In this document: piece by piece, positions 1 to 9,034 of the stretch
Numbering within the stretch: the stretch's first letter is position 1
How the letters are laid out: each line of letters begins with the position of its first letter
Source: Thomasclavelia spiroformis
Lineage (GTDB): Bacteria > Bacillota_I > Bacilli_A > Erysipelotrichales > Coprobacillaceae
DNA: 53,886 nt
NCBI GenBank assembly: GCA_016901755.1
Contig: JACJKV010000019.1
Location: forward strand, 1-53,886
Direction of reading: 5' to 3'
The notes under the pieces: generated by a model
What the model saw: the letters and a program-made list of their open reading frames with translations, nothing else
Told to the model about the DNA's origin: nothing
Database searches by the model: none
Program-made: the position numbers and the translations under genes

Positions 1-2
1 CC

Positions 3-902
3 AGTGATTATGTCTGTTCAGTATGGATGGGATTTGGAAAAGAAGGTATCGACAAAGGAAAGACAACGAGTGGCTACAAGGCTTATCCTGGTAAAGTAGT
101 CCAGTCTATCTTTAATCTGCTGAAAAATAGAGAATCTGTTAAAAGCTTTCCTCAGCAGCCTGATAGCGTTGTTAAAGCACAAATTGTAAAAGGAATTTAT
201 CCTTACGTTTCACCGACGGAAGGTGTTCCTCAAGAAGCAATTATAGAAGCCTGGTTTAAGGAAGGAACAACGCCAACAAGCAGTTCTGATGGTGCTGCCT
301 ATAACCTCAGCAATTTAACAGCTTTTGATGTTTCAATAGATAGTTCACACCGTATCAGTTTCAGCTTTACGCCATATGATCCTGTCAATGCGACAACTGA
401 TGAAAAAACAACTGCAGGTACTCAGCTGTTTGGTAAAGTCGTTTACACTGTAGCTGTCGTAGATACTGGAGGAAATACAGTTCACACGGAAAGTTTTAAC
501 AGTCCAACCGGAACACTGAATTATACCCCTACCAGCAATGTGAAGATCATTGGATACTACAGCTATGAAAGAGCGCCTGATCGTACATCTAATAAAATTG
601 AAAAAAGCGTTACCGTTTCTTCGCTGAGTTCTTTACAGGGAACATTATATGCAAATGGTTCTAGCATCCAAAATGGAGCAACCATTCATGTTAACAGCAT
701 CAATGCAGTGATTACACCTCATAGCACAAACAATTCATTTAAAATTGAATTAAAAAATGCCCAAGGACAAATCGTAGCTTCTTCAGCGAGTTCAAATGTC
801 ACTTTTTCAAATTTAACAAGTGGCAGTTATGCTATAACGATGACTGAATCCAATGGTCAGTCTTCTGTCAGCAAAACCATTAATTTCAATGTTGTTATAT
901 AA
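3..902 (+). CDS. Class A penicillin-binding protein (PBP1A/PonA-like), C-terminal part
   Basis: Only the 3' part is in the window; the reading frame is open from base 3, upstream of the first ATG at 27, so the true start lies outside. The first visible residues (SDYVCSVWMGFGKEG) and the following 'GKTTSGYKAYPGKVVQSIF' look like the end of a transpeptidase domain of a bifunctional peptidoglycan synthase. Then comes the 'SFPQQPDSVVKAQIVKGIYPY' linker and about 180 residues rich in Ser, Thr and Asn with beta-type patterning, as in the extracellular C-terminal tails of Firmicute PBP1A proteins. It would be membrane-anchored and act outside the cell. The neighbours nth and dnaD support a ponA-type identity: B. 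subtilis has dnaD-nth-ypoC-ponA. The glycosyltransferase domain and catalytic Ser are not visible, so activity cannot be judged. Confidence 0.85.
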   Translation, partial: SDYVCSVWMGFGKEGIDKGKTTSGYKAYPGKVVQSIFNLLKNRESVKSFPQQPDSVVKAQIVKGIYPYVSPTEGVPQEAIIEAWFKEGTTPTSSSDGAAYNLSNLTAFDVSIDSSHRISFSFTPYDPVNATTDEKTTAGTQLFGKVVYTVAVVDTGGNTVHTESFNSPTGTLNYTPTSNVKIIGYYSYERAPDRTSNKIEKSVTVSSLSSLQGTLYANGSSIQNGATIHVNSINAVITPHSTNNSFKIELKNAQGQIVASSASSNVTFSNLTSGSYAITMTESNGQSSVSKTINFNVVI

Positions 903-931
903 AAAAGAGTCTAAAAACAATAGACTCTTTT
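903..931. terminator. Bidirectional terminator between convergent PBP and nth genes
   Basis: A perfect 10-bp inverted repeat (AAAAGAGTCT / AGACTCTTTT) with a 9-base loop lies directly after the PBP stop and overlaps the nth stop. T-runs follow on both strands, so it can end both transcripts. Confidence 0.85.
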
Positions 932-1574
932 ATTTTGCTTTTCTATATTTAATATCGTCTTTGCACATATCATAAAGACGGCATTGCTGACAGTTGGGAT
1001 TCTGTGCCTTACAGAAATATCTGCCAAAAAAGATAAACTGGTGATGTGCCTTATTCCACGTATCTTTTTTAATAGAACGACAAACCTTTTTTTCTACTGT
1101 AAGAACATCATCATCTTTTTTTGCAAACCCTAAACGTTTAGAAATACGTTCCACATGTGTATCTACAGCAAATGCCGGTACATTAAATCCAACTGAAAGG
1201 ACAACATTAGTTGTTTTACGGCCGACTCCTGGTAAGCTTTCTAACTCTTTTCGCGTCGATGGTACTTCACCATGATATTCATTTAATATAATTGTCGCCA
1301 GCTTAAGTAAATTTTTAGCTTTATTACGATATAAACCTATAGTTTTAATTTCCTGTTCCAGATCTTCTATTTTTGCATCAGCAATCGATTGAACAGTTGG
1401 ATATCGCTTAAACAGATGAGCTGTAATTTCATTGACCTTTTTATCTGTCGTCTGTGCTGAAAGCATGACAGCAACAATCAGTTCAAAAACATTGCGATGA
1501 TTCAACTCACAATCAGCATCTGGAAACAGTTCTTCAAAATAATCTAAAACTCGCTGTGTTTTTTCTTTATTCAT
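930..1574 (-). CDS. nth: Endonuclease III, DNA glycosylase/AP lyase
   Basis: Base-excision repair enzyme that removes oxidised pyrimidines and nicks abasic sites. The 214-residue length is normal for the family. A helix-hairpin-helix (LPGVGRKT, residues 114-121) carries the catalytic Lys120, and the catalytic Asp138 sits in VDTHV. The C-terminus has the complete 4Fe-4S ligand set C188-X6-C195-X2-C198-X5-C204. The start codon overlaps the end of dnaD by 8 bases, so the two are translationally linked, the same pairing as in B. subtilis. Confidence 0.96.
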   Translation of the reverse strand: MNKEKTQRVLDYFEELFPDADCELNHRNVFELIVAVMLSAQTTDKKVNEITAHLFKRYPTVQSIADAKIEDLEQEIKTIGLYRNKAKNLLKLATIILNEYHGEVPSTRKELESLPGVGRKTTNVVLSVGFNVPAFAVDTHVERISKRLGFAKKDDDVLTVEKKVCRSIKKDTWNKAHHQFIFFGRYFCKAQNPNCQQCRLYDMCKDDIKYRKAK

Positions 1575-2151
1575 CTTCCCACCATTGATAGTGACTTTCT
1601 GCCACTTTTCTTTCTTTTGGTTTTTCTTCTATATAGCGTTCTTTAACACCATTTCTCTGCCAGTTATTTAAGATTCCATCAATATATCTTAAAGTCAGTA
1701 CCTGGCTCTTTACCGCTTCTTTTAAAGCTTTTAAAATCATATCTTCACTGAGTCCTCTATCAATCCATTCTTTAATAATTTCCAGCTCCATAGGAGTCAG
1801 TACTCGACCAAACTGTTCTTCAAATATTTCAATCATGCTGGTGTCTTCCACAACGACTGGATCATCACTTAATAAACGGTCAATAAATTTATTCAAGCCA
1901 ATGGTTCCACTATGATTTAAGATCCATTTCTTTTTCAGTAAATGATCCAAAATCAAATCAAGTTCCTTATTTGATAACGATGAATATTTTCGTAATAATG
2001 AAGGTGTTATCATATTTTTATGTAAATGATCAAATGTATAGATCAGCAGTAAAATAAAAATCTCATTATCATTTAAACCTGCCTGCTTCCCCTTTAAAAG
2101 CAAAATTCTTTCTACATTAAGACAATCGGTATCCTGTAAAAATTTAAGCAT
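1567..2151 (-). CDS. dnaD: DnaD-like primosome/replication initiation protein
   Basis: DNA-remodelling protein of the Firmicute primosome, which recruits the helicase with DnaB and DnaI. The N-terminal winged-helix part (about 30-90) precedes a DnaD C-terminal domain around 'IIKEWIDRGLSEDMILKALKEAV' and 'LRYIDGILNNWQRNG', the family signature, ending in an aromatic tail (HYQWWEDE). The frame is open up to 2208, but residues before the ATG at 2151 would sit inside the upstream gene and match nothing in the family. Starting at 2151 gives about 194 residues and an 8-base overlap with the tseB-like gene. No strong ribosome site precedes it, which suggests translational coupling. Confidence 0.88.
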   Translation of the reverse strand: MLKFLQDTDCLNVERILLLKGKQAGLNDNEIFILLLIYTFDHLHKNMITPSLLRKYSSLSNKELDLILDHLLKKKWILNHSGTIGLNKFIDRLLSDDPVVVEDTSMIEIFEEQFGRVLTPMELEIIKEWIDRGLSEDMILKALKEAVKSQVLTLRYIDGILNNWQRNGVKERYIEEKPKERKVAESHYQWWEDE

Positions 2152-2638
2152 CTGGTTCCAATCTGTATGCCTTGATGAATTCACCATCATCAATGGCATA
2201 AAAAGCATAAATTAAAGTATCATTGCCTTTATAAGTAAGACAATAAGCAATTTCACCATTTTCATAACCGATTTCTGTCTTTGTAGAAGCGACTCCATAT
2301 TTATTTTCAAAAGCAGTTTTAACTTCACTTTTCTTAACAAAAGAACCATCATATGTTTCTATTTTCTTCTTTTTTTCATTAAACACGACATACATAGATT
2401 TCTTTTTCTTTTTAACCTTAATAATATAATAAGTTTTATCATTATGATATTCATTAAAATAATCATCATATGTATAATCATTTTCATAACACAATTCTTC
2501 ACGAATTTTTGTCAATTCATTTTGTTTCGCTGCATAGGGAACATGAACCCAAAGCATATAAAAGCTAACATATATTAAAATGATAACTAACAAAGAAATA
2601 GCAATTTTAAATCGATGTTTTTTTAAAAAAGCTTTCAT
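2144..2638 (-). CDS. TseB/YpmB-like membrane-anchored cell-wall elongation protein
   Basis: Short protein (164 residues) with a basic N-terminus, one membrane segment (about residues 12-30: ISLLVIILIYVSFYML) and an extracytoplasmic part with PepSY-like patterning (KTYYIIKVKKKKKSMYVVF; NDTLIYAFYAIDDGEFIKAYR). Size, topology and position just before dnaD match B. subtilis YpmB, now TseB, reported to affect PBP2A and wall elongation. The chosen start at 2638 has a strong ribosome site (GGAGGTGCAGGAT); the longer frame to 2728 would overlap the upstream gene and its terminator. The family call rests on synteny and topology, since sequence similarity in this family is low. Confidence 0.7.
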   Translation of the reverse strand: MKAFLKKHRFKIAISLLVIILIYVSFYMLWVHVPYAAKQNELTKIREELCYENDYTYDDYFNEYHNDKTYYIIKVKKKKKSMYVVFNEKKKKIETYDGSFVKKSEVKTAFENKYGVASTKTEIGYENGEIAYCLTYKGNDTLIYAFYAIDDGEFIKAYRLEPDA

Positions 2639-2674
2639 ATCCTGCACCTCCGCTTTTCCATTATAACTCTTTTC

Positions 2675-2702
2675 AAAAAAAAGAAAAAGCCTCAACGGCT
2701 TA
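2675..2702 (-). terminator. Rho-independent terminator after the zinc peptidase gene
   Basis: On the minus strand AAGCC-GTTGA-GGCTT, starting within the stop codon, is followed by a T-rich run. The stem is only 5 bp, so termination may be partial. Confidence 0.5.
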
Positions 2703-3407
2703 ATCTCTATTATTTGATGACGAAACAATCAGAACAATTCTCAGTAAAGACATCAATGTCGCAAATACACCTGCCACATAAGTCAAAGCTGCAGCATTTA
2801 ACATACTTTTAGCATCCTGATATTCATGACTGGCCAGATAACGATCATTAAGGATACTTAACGCTCTTGATGAAGCATCAAATTCCACTGGCAAAGTAAT
2901 CAGCTGAAATAAAAGCATCGCACTCATGAGGATAACACCAAACCAGGCAATTGATGGTCGACTTAACAGTAATCCTGCCACAATCGCAATCCATCCTACG
3001 TATTGAGAAAAGTTACATACTGGTACAATTGCGTTTCGCATCACCAAAGGTTTGTAACCTTCTTTATGCTGCAGGGCATGACCACATTCATGAGCCGCTA
3101 CTGCTAAAGCAGCAACACTTCGACCATGATATATTTCACTGGATAAATTTAAAGTATGATTACCAGGATTGTAGTGATCACTTAAATGCCCCTTCACTTC
3201 ATGAATCTGAACATGACCTAGACCATTTTGCATCAGAATTTCATAAGCGACCTCTCTTCCGGTCATGCCTTTACTGTTATAAACTCTTGAATATTTATTA
3301 TAAGCTCCTGACACTTTGGCTTGCGCCATGGCCATGACCAAAACACCAATCCCTACTAAAATATATCCAATCAGATAGCTGGAATTTCCATAAAATCCAT
3401 AAAACAT
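2700..3407 (-). CDS. Membrane zinc metallopeptidase, YugP family
   Basis: Multi-pass membrane protein of the neutral zinc metallopeptidase family (Zn_peptidase_2). Residues 8-27 form the first membrane helix. The zinc motif HECGH (about residues 106-110, in AAHECGHALQHKEG) is intact, and further helices follow at about 130-175 and near the C-terminus (YVAGVFATLMSLLRIVLIV). The start at 3407 has a good ribosome site (GGAGAGATAAT). The natural substrate of YugP proteins is not established. It is followed by a weak terminator and the tseB-like gene, so it may be its own unit or read through into tseB-dnaD-nth. Confidence 0.88.
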   Translation of the reverse strand: MFYGFYGNSSYLIGYILVGIGVLVMAMAQAKVSGAYNKYSRVYNSKGMTGREVAYEILMQNGLGHVQIHEVKGHLSDHYNPGNHTLNLSSEIYHGRSVAALAVAAHECGHALQHKEGYKPLVMRNAIVPVCNFSQYVGWIAIVAGLLLSRPSIAWFGVILMSAMLLFQLITLPVEFDASSRALSILNDRYLASHEYQDAKSMLNAAALTYVAGVFATLMSLLRIVLIVSSSNNRD

Positions 3408-3457
3408 ATTATCTCTCCTTTATGTTTACTATTATACACTTTATTATGAACTCAATA

Positions 3458-3489
3458 TGAAAAAAGATACGATTAATTCATCGCATCTT
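3458..3489 (-). terminator. Terminator of the HU gene
   Basis: On the minus strand a 10-bp stem (AAGATGCGAT / ATCGTATCTT, one G-T pair) with a 6-base loop contains the HU stop codon and is followed by six T. Confidence 0.8.
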
Positions 3490-3745
3490 TCAATCTATTA
3501 CTAGGTTTAAAAGTAACAGTTTTACTAGCTGGTATGATCATTTCTTCCTGAGTTTTTGGAGAAATTCCTTTTCTGGCTTTACGATCATTCACTTTAAATG
3601 TTCCAAACCCAGAAATCAAAACTTTATCTCCTTCGATCACACTTCTTGAAATTGTATCAAAGACAGTATCAACTAATAATTCTGCTTCTTTTTTTGTTAA
3701 ATTTCTTTCTAATGAAACTGATTCAATTAACTCTTTCTTATTCAT
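3473..3745 (-). CDS. hup: DNA-binding protein HU
   Basis: Nucleoid-associated architectural protein, 90 residues, standard HU length. It shows the N-terminal helical dimerisation part (MNKKELIESVSLERNLTKKEA), the core ISGFGTFKVNDRKARKG and the end TVTFKPSNRLKD, all hallmark HU segments. It has its own promoter and terminator and is therefore monocistronic. It lies next to spoIVA, as hbs does in B. subtilis. Confidence 0.97.
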   Translation of the reverse strand: MNKKELIESVSLERNLTKKEAELLVDTVFDTISRSVIEGDKVLISGFGTFKVNDRKARKGISPKTQEEMIIPASKTVTFKPSNRLKDAMN

Positions 3746-3778
3746 AAATTTAATACCCCCGTATTTAATACAAGGGTA

Positions 3779-3807
3779 AGTATAACATTATAAAAATTCT
3801 CTTTCAA
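3779..3807 (-). promoter_or_regulatory. Vegetative (sigma-A type) promoter of the HU gene
   Basis: On the minus strand TTGAAA (3802-3807), a 17-base spacer and TATACT (3779-3784). A short leader with GGGGG follows before the HU start. Confidence 0.75.
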
Positions 3808-3823
3808 GATAATTTTTTATGAA

Positions 3824-5296
3824 TTATAATACGATAGCAATTACATTAGATTTTCCTTTATTGACGATTTTCGACAAGATATCATGAATACGTAAACTGG
3901 CTGTTTCTGGAATCCCGTTGAGCTTAAAATACATGCCCTCTTCAATCAGATCACCTAATTTTCGACCAAAAACATCACAGTCAAAAATAGCCTGTTTATC
4001 TTCACCATTGCTGTTTAAATAATCAATAAAACTTTCTGCCTGCTGCTTTGAACCTATGATTGGTTCAAAGGTACTTTCAATATCCACTTTGATCATATAA
4101 GTTGTCGCAGCTTTGCTTTTTAGTTTCATCCCATAACGACTTCCCTGTTTAATAACTTCTGGTTCAGATAATTCTATTTCATCCAATCCTGGAATAGCAT
4201 AACCATAACCTGTCTGTCTTACCATCGTAATAGCATTCGAAAAACCTTCATATTCTTTTTTGATTTCCATAAGCTTCTGCAGTAAAGAAAGAATCGAAGA
4301 CCGATCAACCTGATAACCAACAATATCGGTCAGTAATTCATCATATAATCCATTTCTTTCTACAATTTTGACTGTAGCAGAAGCCAAAGAAGTATCGACA
4401 CCACTTAAATATGCTTTCTTGACAAAATCATATTTTTCTATACCTTCGGTCAAATGATGTATATCTCTGATTTTTTTAATTTCTACCAATGAATCTTTTA
4501 ATGCCTGATCCAAAGTCTGCTTTAACCAGTGCTGGTTGTTAAGCATCGCTAAATAGCGTGGTACTTCAACTTTGACCTCACTGATACCAAATTCATTCAA
4601 TGCTTCCTGCAGCAATGATGCAATCTGACTTTCGATCATATTTGTTACATCTAAGGCAATGACTGGAACATCATATTCTTTTTCATATTTTTCTTTCACC
4701 ATCTGACATTGCTGACTGGATGGATCTTTACTGTTGACAATTACAATAAATGGCTTTCCAATCTCTTCCAGTTCCGCAATAATTTCCTGGGTAGCCTGAT
4801 GATAGCTTTTTTCATCGATATCCAGAATACTGCCATCACTTGTTAATACGATTCCCAAAGTAGAATGATCCTGAATCACTTTTTTTGTTCCAATTTTTGC
4901 CGCCTGATCAAAAGGAATACTTTCATTATACCAGGGAGTTTTTACCAGACGAATACCACTTTCATCCTGATAACCACTGGCGCCATCGATAACATAGCCG
5001 ACACAGTCAACCAGACGAATTTTCATCGTTAAATCATCCTGCAAATCAATGGTAACAGCATTATTAGGTATAAATTTTGGTTCAACCGTCATAATCATTT
5101 TCCCTTTACCTGACTGCGGCAATTCATCAATGGTCCTTAACCTGACATCCTGATCTTCAATATAAGGAATAACTGCCATTTCCATAAAGCGTTTAATAAA
5201 AGAAGACTTTCCACTTCGCACCGGGCCAACGACCCCTAAATAAATATCACCATGACATCTTTTGCCAATATTAGTTAAAATTTTTTTAGTTTCCAT
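3824..5296 (-). CDS. spoIVA: Spore coat morphogenetic ATPase SpoIVA
   Basis: Forms the basement layer of the spore coat on the outer forespore membrane; in B. subtilis it polymerises with ATP hydrolysis. The 490-residue length is full (B. subtilis 492). The N-terminal TRAFAC-type P-loop GPVRSGKS is at about residues 24-31, followed by the conserved 'LRTIDELPQSGKGKMIMTVEPKF' region, the switch-like LVDCVGYVIDG and IVNSKDP. The C-terminal end INKGKSNVIAIVL-like tail matches the membrane/SpoVM-interacting end of the family. It presumably responds to sigma-E (see the putative promoter upstream). Its presence is strong evidence that the organism makes endospores. Confidence 0.97.
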   Translation of the reverse strand: METKKILTNIGKRCHGDIYLGVVGPVRSGKSSFIKRFMEMAVIPYIEDQDVRLRTIDELPQSGKGKMIMTVEPKFIPNNAVTIDLQDDLTMKIRLVDCVGYVIDGASGYQDESGIRLVKTPWYNESIPFDQAAKIGTKKVIQDHSTLGIVLTSDGSILDIDEKSYHQATQEIIAELEEIGKPFIVIVNSKDPSSQQCQMVKEKYEKEYDVPVIALDVTNMIESQIASLLQEALNEFGISEVKVEVPRYLAMLNNQHWLKQTLDQALKDSLVEIKKIRDIHHLTEGIEKYDFVKKAYLSGVDTSLASATVKIVERNGLYDELLTDIVGYQVDRSSILSLLQKLMEIKKEYEGFSNAITMVRQTGYGYAIPGLDEIELSEPEVIKQGSRYGMKLKSKAATTYMIKVDIESTFEPIIGSKQQAESFIDYLNSNGEDKQAIFDCDVFGRKLGDLIEEGMYFKLNGIPETASLRIHDILSKIVNKGKSNVIAIVL

Positions 5297-5318
5297 TTCT
5301 CATGACTCCTTTATTTGT

Positions 5319-5347
5319 AATATATGAAAAGAATCATCAGATATGAA
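5319..5347 (-). promoter_or_regulatory. Putative sigma-E promoter of spoIVA
   Basis: On the minus strand TTCATATC (5340-5347), a 13-base spacer and CATATATT (5319-5326) resemble the sigma-E consensus (TCATATT / CATACANT). It lies 23 bases before the spoIVA start. spoIVA is sigma-E dependent in B. subtilis; the assignment here is by eye. Confidence 0.45.
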
Positions 5348-5374
5348 AAAAATCTGGATAATATCCAGATTTTA
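5346..5374 (-). terminator. Terminator of pyruvate kinase gene
   Basis: Near-perfect palindrome (ATCTGGATA / TATCCAGAT) immediately after the pyk stop, with a T-run on the minus strand. Confidence 0.85.
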
Positions 5375-6802
5375 TTTAACAACAACTAACTCTAAATAAT
5401 TTGTAGCACCTTCAACCCCTGGGGTTCCAGCTGTAACCAGAATCAGTTCGCCGGCATCAATTCCTGCTTCACGGGCAATAATGCTGGCATAATCTAACAT
5501 CGTTACACGGCTGGCTAACTGCTTGCATAATACTGGTTTAACACCCCAGCTTAAAGCTAAAGCTCTTTCGGTCTGAGGATTTGGTGTTGGTGCGATAATA
5601 CATGATTTTGTACGATAACGCGACATTCTTTTCGCAGTAAAACCAGATTCAGTAAACGCAATGATCGCAGCAACATTAAATTTTAAAGCTATTTCCGCTA
5701 CTGACATACAGATTGCTTCAGAAATATTATTAGATGAAGTAAGAATGGCATTACGCTGTAATGCAGCATAATCCAGACTCGCTTCAGTTTTACGCGCAAT
5801 TTTTTTCATCATTAAAACAGCTTCTTCAGGATAAAGACCACTTGCTGATTCTCCTGAAAGCATAATGGCATCGGTTCCATCATAAATCGCATTAGCAACG
5901 TCAGAAACTTCTGCTCTGGTTGGTCTAGGATTATATTGCATACTTTCTAACATCTGTGTTGCAGTAATAACAACCTTTCCTGCTTCTTTACATTTAGAAA
6001 TAATTCGCTTTTGAATTAATGGTACATCTTCGGCAGGGACTTCAACACCCAAATCACCTCTGGCAACCATAATACCATCAGCAACTTTTAGGATTTCATC
6101 AACATTGTCCACACCTTCATCATTTTCAATTTTGGCAATAACCTGAATTTGAGAATGTCCTAATTCAACCAGCAGTTTTTTGACATCAATGATATCCTGC
6201 GCACGTCGACAAAATGATGCCGCAATAAAATCAACATCATGTTCACAGCCAAAAGTAATATCATCAATATCCTTTTGTGATAAATACTCAAAACCTAATT
6301 TAATTCCTGGAACATTAATTCCTCTTTTGTTTTTAACCGCTCCATCATTGGCACATACACAAACAATATCTGTTCCTTCTACATGATCAACAAGTAAAGA
6401 AACCTGTCCATCATTCACCAGAATAAACCCACCAGGTTTAACATCCTTATATAAATCTTTATAAGTAATCGTAAAACGTTCACTTGTTCCTAACACATTT
6501 TCACGACAAATAACACTGGTCTGTCCTTTTTTAAAAATAGCCTGACCATCTTCAAAGTCACCAGTTCTGATTTCTGGCCCTTTTGTATCTAATAAGATGG
6601 CAGTATTAGTTCTTAATTCTTTATTAATTTCTCTGATTTTTTCAATTTTCCCTAAATGTTCTTCATGACTGCCATGAGAAAAATTCAAACGCATGACGCT
6701 CATTCCTGCTTTGACTAACTTTGTCAGCATTTCTTTGCTTTCAGAAGCAGGCCCGATCGTACATACTATTTTTGTTTTTGCTATTCTTGAATCACTAAAC
6801 AT
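5372..6802 (-). CDS. pyk: Pyruvate kinase
   Basis: Final ATP-yielding step of glycolysis: phosphoenolpyruvate + ADP to pyruvate + ATP. Characteristic segments in order: TKIVCTIGPAS (residues 10-20), MRLNFSHGSHEEH (37-49), LLDTKGPEIRTG, the active-site IAKIENDEGVDN and VARGDLGVEVP, then the K+/Mg2+ site ITATQMLESM. The 476 residues stop after the regulatory C domain; the extra PEP-utiliser-like domain of Bacillus Pyk (585 residues) is absent, as in many other bacteria. A GGGGG ribosome site precedes the ATG at 6802. It appears to be a single-gene transcript with its own terminator. Confidence 0.98.
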   Translation of the reverse strand: MFSDSRIAKTKIVCTIGPASESKEMLTKLVKAGMSVMRLNFSHGSHEEHLGKIEKIREINKELRTNTAILLDTKGPEIRTGDFEDGQAIFKKGQTSVICRENVLGTSERFTITYKDLYKDVKPGGFILVNDGQVSLLVDHVEGTDIVCVCANDGAVKNKRGINVPGIKLGFEYLSQKDIDDITFGCEHDVDFIAASFCRRAQDIIDVKKLLVELGHSQIQVIAKIENDEGVDNVDEILKVADGIMVARGDLGVEVPAEDVPLIQKRIISKCKEAGKVVITATQMLESMQYNPRPTRAEVSDVANAIYDGTDAIMLSGESASGLYPEEAVLMMKKIARKTEASLDYAALQRNAILTSSNNISEAICMSVAEIALKFNVAAIIAFTESGFTAKRMSRYRTKSCIIAPTPNPQTERALALSWGVKPVLCKQLASRVTMLDYASIIAREAGIDAGELILVTAGTPGVEGATNYLELVVVK

Positions 6803-6930
6803 TAAGTAACGCCCCCTCTTTGCACATGTATAGTATAACCATATTTACAGGAATTTCCATAAAAATATCGTAAATTACAAAAAAAATTAAACAAAATTTA
6901 TTAAAAAAGCCAGAATATAAATCATTCCAG

Positions 6931-7440
6931 CTAAACAAGAAAGCGATAAAAACATACAAAAGCCAGCACACATGCCAAAAAATCCAGAAACAGGCCCAAA
7001 ACCAAAGGAAAGTATGAACGCCTTGCCTTCATTGCCTGAAAATACAGCGAAACAACATATAAAGTTGTATCACTTCCCGTTTGAATAATCGACGCCAGAA
7101 TACTGAAACTATGATCGACTCCAAAACGCTCATAAATACTTTTTAATATGACCATTGCACCTTGAGAACTGACCGGTCTGATAAAACACATCACAAAGAT
7201 ATCAAGCGGAATTTGAAACCATTGCTGCAAATGAACAAACATTTTTTCCAGCAGTTCCATGATGCCACAAGACTGCATAAGATTGACCCATAATGTCATC
7301 ACCAACAAAACCGGAAAAATGGTACTGATCAGCATAAATCCTTCTTTAACACCCTGAATAAAGACTTCATAAACCGATATTCCTTTAAAAAAACATTCCA
7401 GCAGGCTCCATAAAAGCAAGATCCAGATCAAACTATTCAT
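6931..7440 (-). CDS. spmB: Spore maturation protein B
   Basis: Membrane protein of the nucleoside-recognition (Gate) domain family, 169 residues, about four hydrophobic segments, with the family phrase 'FIRPVSSQGAMVILKSIYERFGVDHSFSILASIIQTGSDTTLYV'. SpmA and SpmB together promote spore core dehydration in Bacillus and Clostridium. The start overlaps the end of spmA by 8 bases; dacB-spmA-spmB is the conserved operon order. Confidence 0.93.
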   Translation of the reverse strand: MNSLIWILLLWSLLECFFKGISVYEVFIQGVKEGFMLISTIFPVLLVMTLWVNLMQSCGIMELLEKMFVHLQQWFQIPLDIFVMCFIRPVSSQGAMVILKSIYERFGVDHSFSILASIIQTGSDTTLYVVSLYFQAMKARRSYFPLVLGLFLDFLACVLAFVCFYRFLV

Positions 7441-7996
7441 CTATAAACACCTTGATGATCAAGATTCCCACACCGCTGATTATCAGTCCTATCAGCAGAC
7501 TATACGGATAAAAAGCCAAAAGTGCCTGACTGTGATAATTTTTCCTTAATGTCATCATCGTAGTGGGAATCAGTGAAAACCCAGCAGTATTGATCACTAT
7601 CAGCATTTTCATTGATTTAGAAAAACGATAATGATGAAATTCATCCAGTTTACGAATAGCTTTTAAACCACTAAGGGTTGCTAAAGTTCCCAGCCCCAGC
7701 AAATTAGCCAGTAAATTAGATGAAAGAAACTGATATATTTCAGGATCTTCAATATCCCGTCCATAAATTACTTTCAGCAAAGGCCGAAAGAAAAACCGTA
7801 ATCGCTCAATGATTTTTGATGCCTGAATAATATTCAAAAGCCCATTCCATAAACAGGCACTTAAAATCAGGGTTTTAACCAGATCAAACACTGCAAATGG
7901 TGCTGACAGGGCTGCATCCATCATCATTTCCTGACGATGGAACAAAAAACCAGTAACAATAAATATGATCAGTCCATAATGAATCACTTTAGCCAA
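7433..7996 (-). CDS. spmA: Spore maturation protein A
   Basis: Paralogous partner of SpmB, 187 residues, multi-pass membrane protein. It shows the family pattern 'LLGLGTLATLSGLKAIRKL' and 'MLIVINTAGFSLIPTTMMTLR'. The start overlaps dacB by 8 bases and its end overlaps spmB by 8, so the three genes are translationally coupled. Expected to act in the forespore-engulfing mother cell with DacB during spore cortex and dehydration steps. Confidence 0.93.
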   Translation of the reverse strand: MAKVIHYGLIIFIVTGFLFHRQEMMMDAALSAPFAVFDLVKTLILSACLWNGLLNIIQASKIIERLRFFFRPLLKVIYGRDIEDPEIYQFLSSNLLANLLGLGTLATLSGLKAIRKLDEFHHYRFSKSMKMLIVINTAGFSLIPTTMMTLRKNYHSQALLAFYPYSLLIGLIISGVGILIIKVFIDE

Positions 7997-8984
7997 GCAG
8001 CAAATCTCTCCAAATCATAGTCATCAGATGATAAAAGCTGTATGTTTCCAGCTGCTTTTTACCGATACATTGATCATTAAGATATATCAGTAAATAACCA
8101 TCATTAACTTTATAACTGACTTTTTCATCATATCGTCCAATCACGATATCTTCATCGAAGATATAGAGATTGCCTTCAATACTTCGGACACCTTTATCAA
8201 ACAGAACCAGCTGATCATATTGCTTAAAACAGGCTTCATATTTTTTTTGATGAAATTCAAAATCATTACCACAATTAAAAGTCACAATAATTAAATCATT
8301 ATGATCTTTTTTTGCACGAGTTATGAGCGTGCGCCGTGCTTTTTTCGTAAACCCCGTTTTTCCGCCAATACAATACTCGTATTCTTTTAACAGTCGATTT
8401 TTATTATGCCAGATGCCTTTTCCATCTCGTCGCTGATAACTTTCCGTCGCGGTAATTTCATTAAAAATCGGATTATCACTGCAGTAATCATACAATATAG
8501 CCATATCTTCAACAGTGGAAAGATTACCCTGATCTTCTTCATCTAAACCAGATGGATTAGAAAAGGTAGTATGATACATTTTTAGTTCTATCGCTTTTTC
8601 ATTCATCATTTTTACAAATTCTTCCACACTGTTAGCTGTTGCTTTAGCCAGCATCAAAGCACAGTCATTGCCACTTCTTAACATAAGCCCATATAACAGA
8701 TCCTGAATCGTAATCTTGTCGTTTATATGTATATAAACACAACTGCCATAGGCTTTATTAATTGTTTCATCAACTGTAATTTCTTGATCAAGATCCATAT
8801 TTTCAATCACCAGAATAGCTGTCATTATTTTTGAAATTGAAGCTACACTTTGAACATGTTTAATATTATAGCCTTCAGTGATATAATCATTGATCCGATC
8901 ATATACAATGTAACTTTTTCCAGTGAATTCTACTTCACCTGTTAATAACTGAAAAACAAATAACATACTTATCAACATTTTCAT
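7989..8984 (-). CDS. dacB: Sporulation D-alanyl-D-alanine carboxypeptidase (DacB/PBP5*-like)
   Basis: Low-molecular-weight PBP that trims pentapeptides in peptidoglycan, here of the spore cortex. A signal peptide is at residues 1-16. The serine-peptidase triad is complete: SISK (about 50-53), SGN (about 104-106) and KTG (about 208-210). It is 331 residues, first gene of dacB-spmA-spmB, the order found in Bacillus, which sets it apart from the vegetative DacA-type enzyme at 30074. The B. subtilis homologue is sigma-E controlled; I could not identify a convincing promoter here. Confidence 0.92.
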   Translation of the reverse strand: MKMLISMLFVFQLLTGEVEFTGKSYIVYDRINDYITEGYNIKHVQSVASISKIMTAILVIENMDLDQEITVDETINKAYGSCVYIHINDKITIQDLLYGLMLRSGNDCALMLAKATANSVEEFVKMMNEKAIELKMYHTTFSNPSGLDEEDQGNLSTVEDMAILYDYCSDNPIFNEITATESYQRRDGKGIWHNKNRLLKEYEYCIGGKTGFTKKARRTLITRAKKDHNDLIIVTFNCGNDFEFHQKKYEACFKQYDQLVLFDKGVRSIEGNLYIFDEDIVIGRYDEKVSYKVNDGYLLIYLNDQCIGKKQLETYSFYHLMTMIWRDLLLG

Positions 8985-9034
8985 ATTATCACCAGTAAAT
9001 CTTATGCGCTTTTATGACCTTTATGTAAAACAAA

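Noticed and set aside
2951-3337. Plus-strand frame opposite the zinc peptidase gene
   Set aside because: Shadow of a well-supported gene; no ribosome site and no family resemblance.
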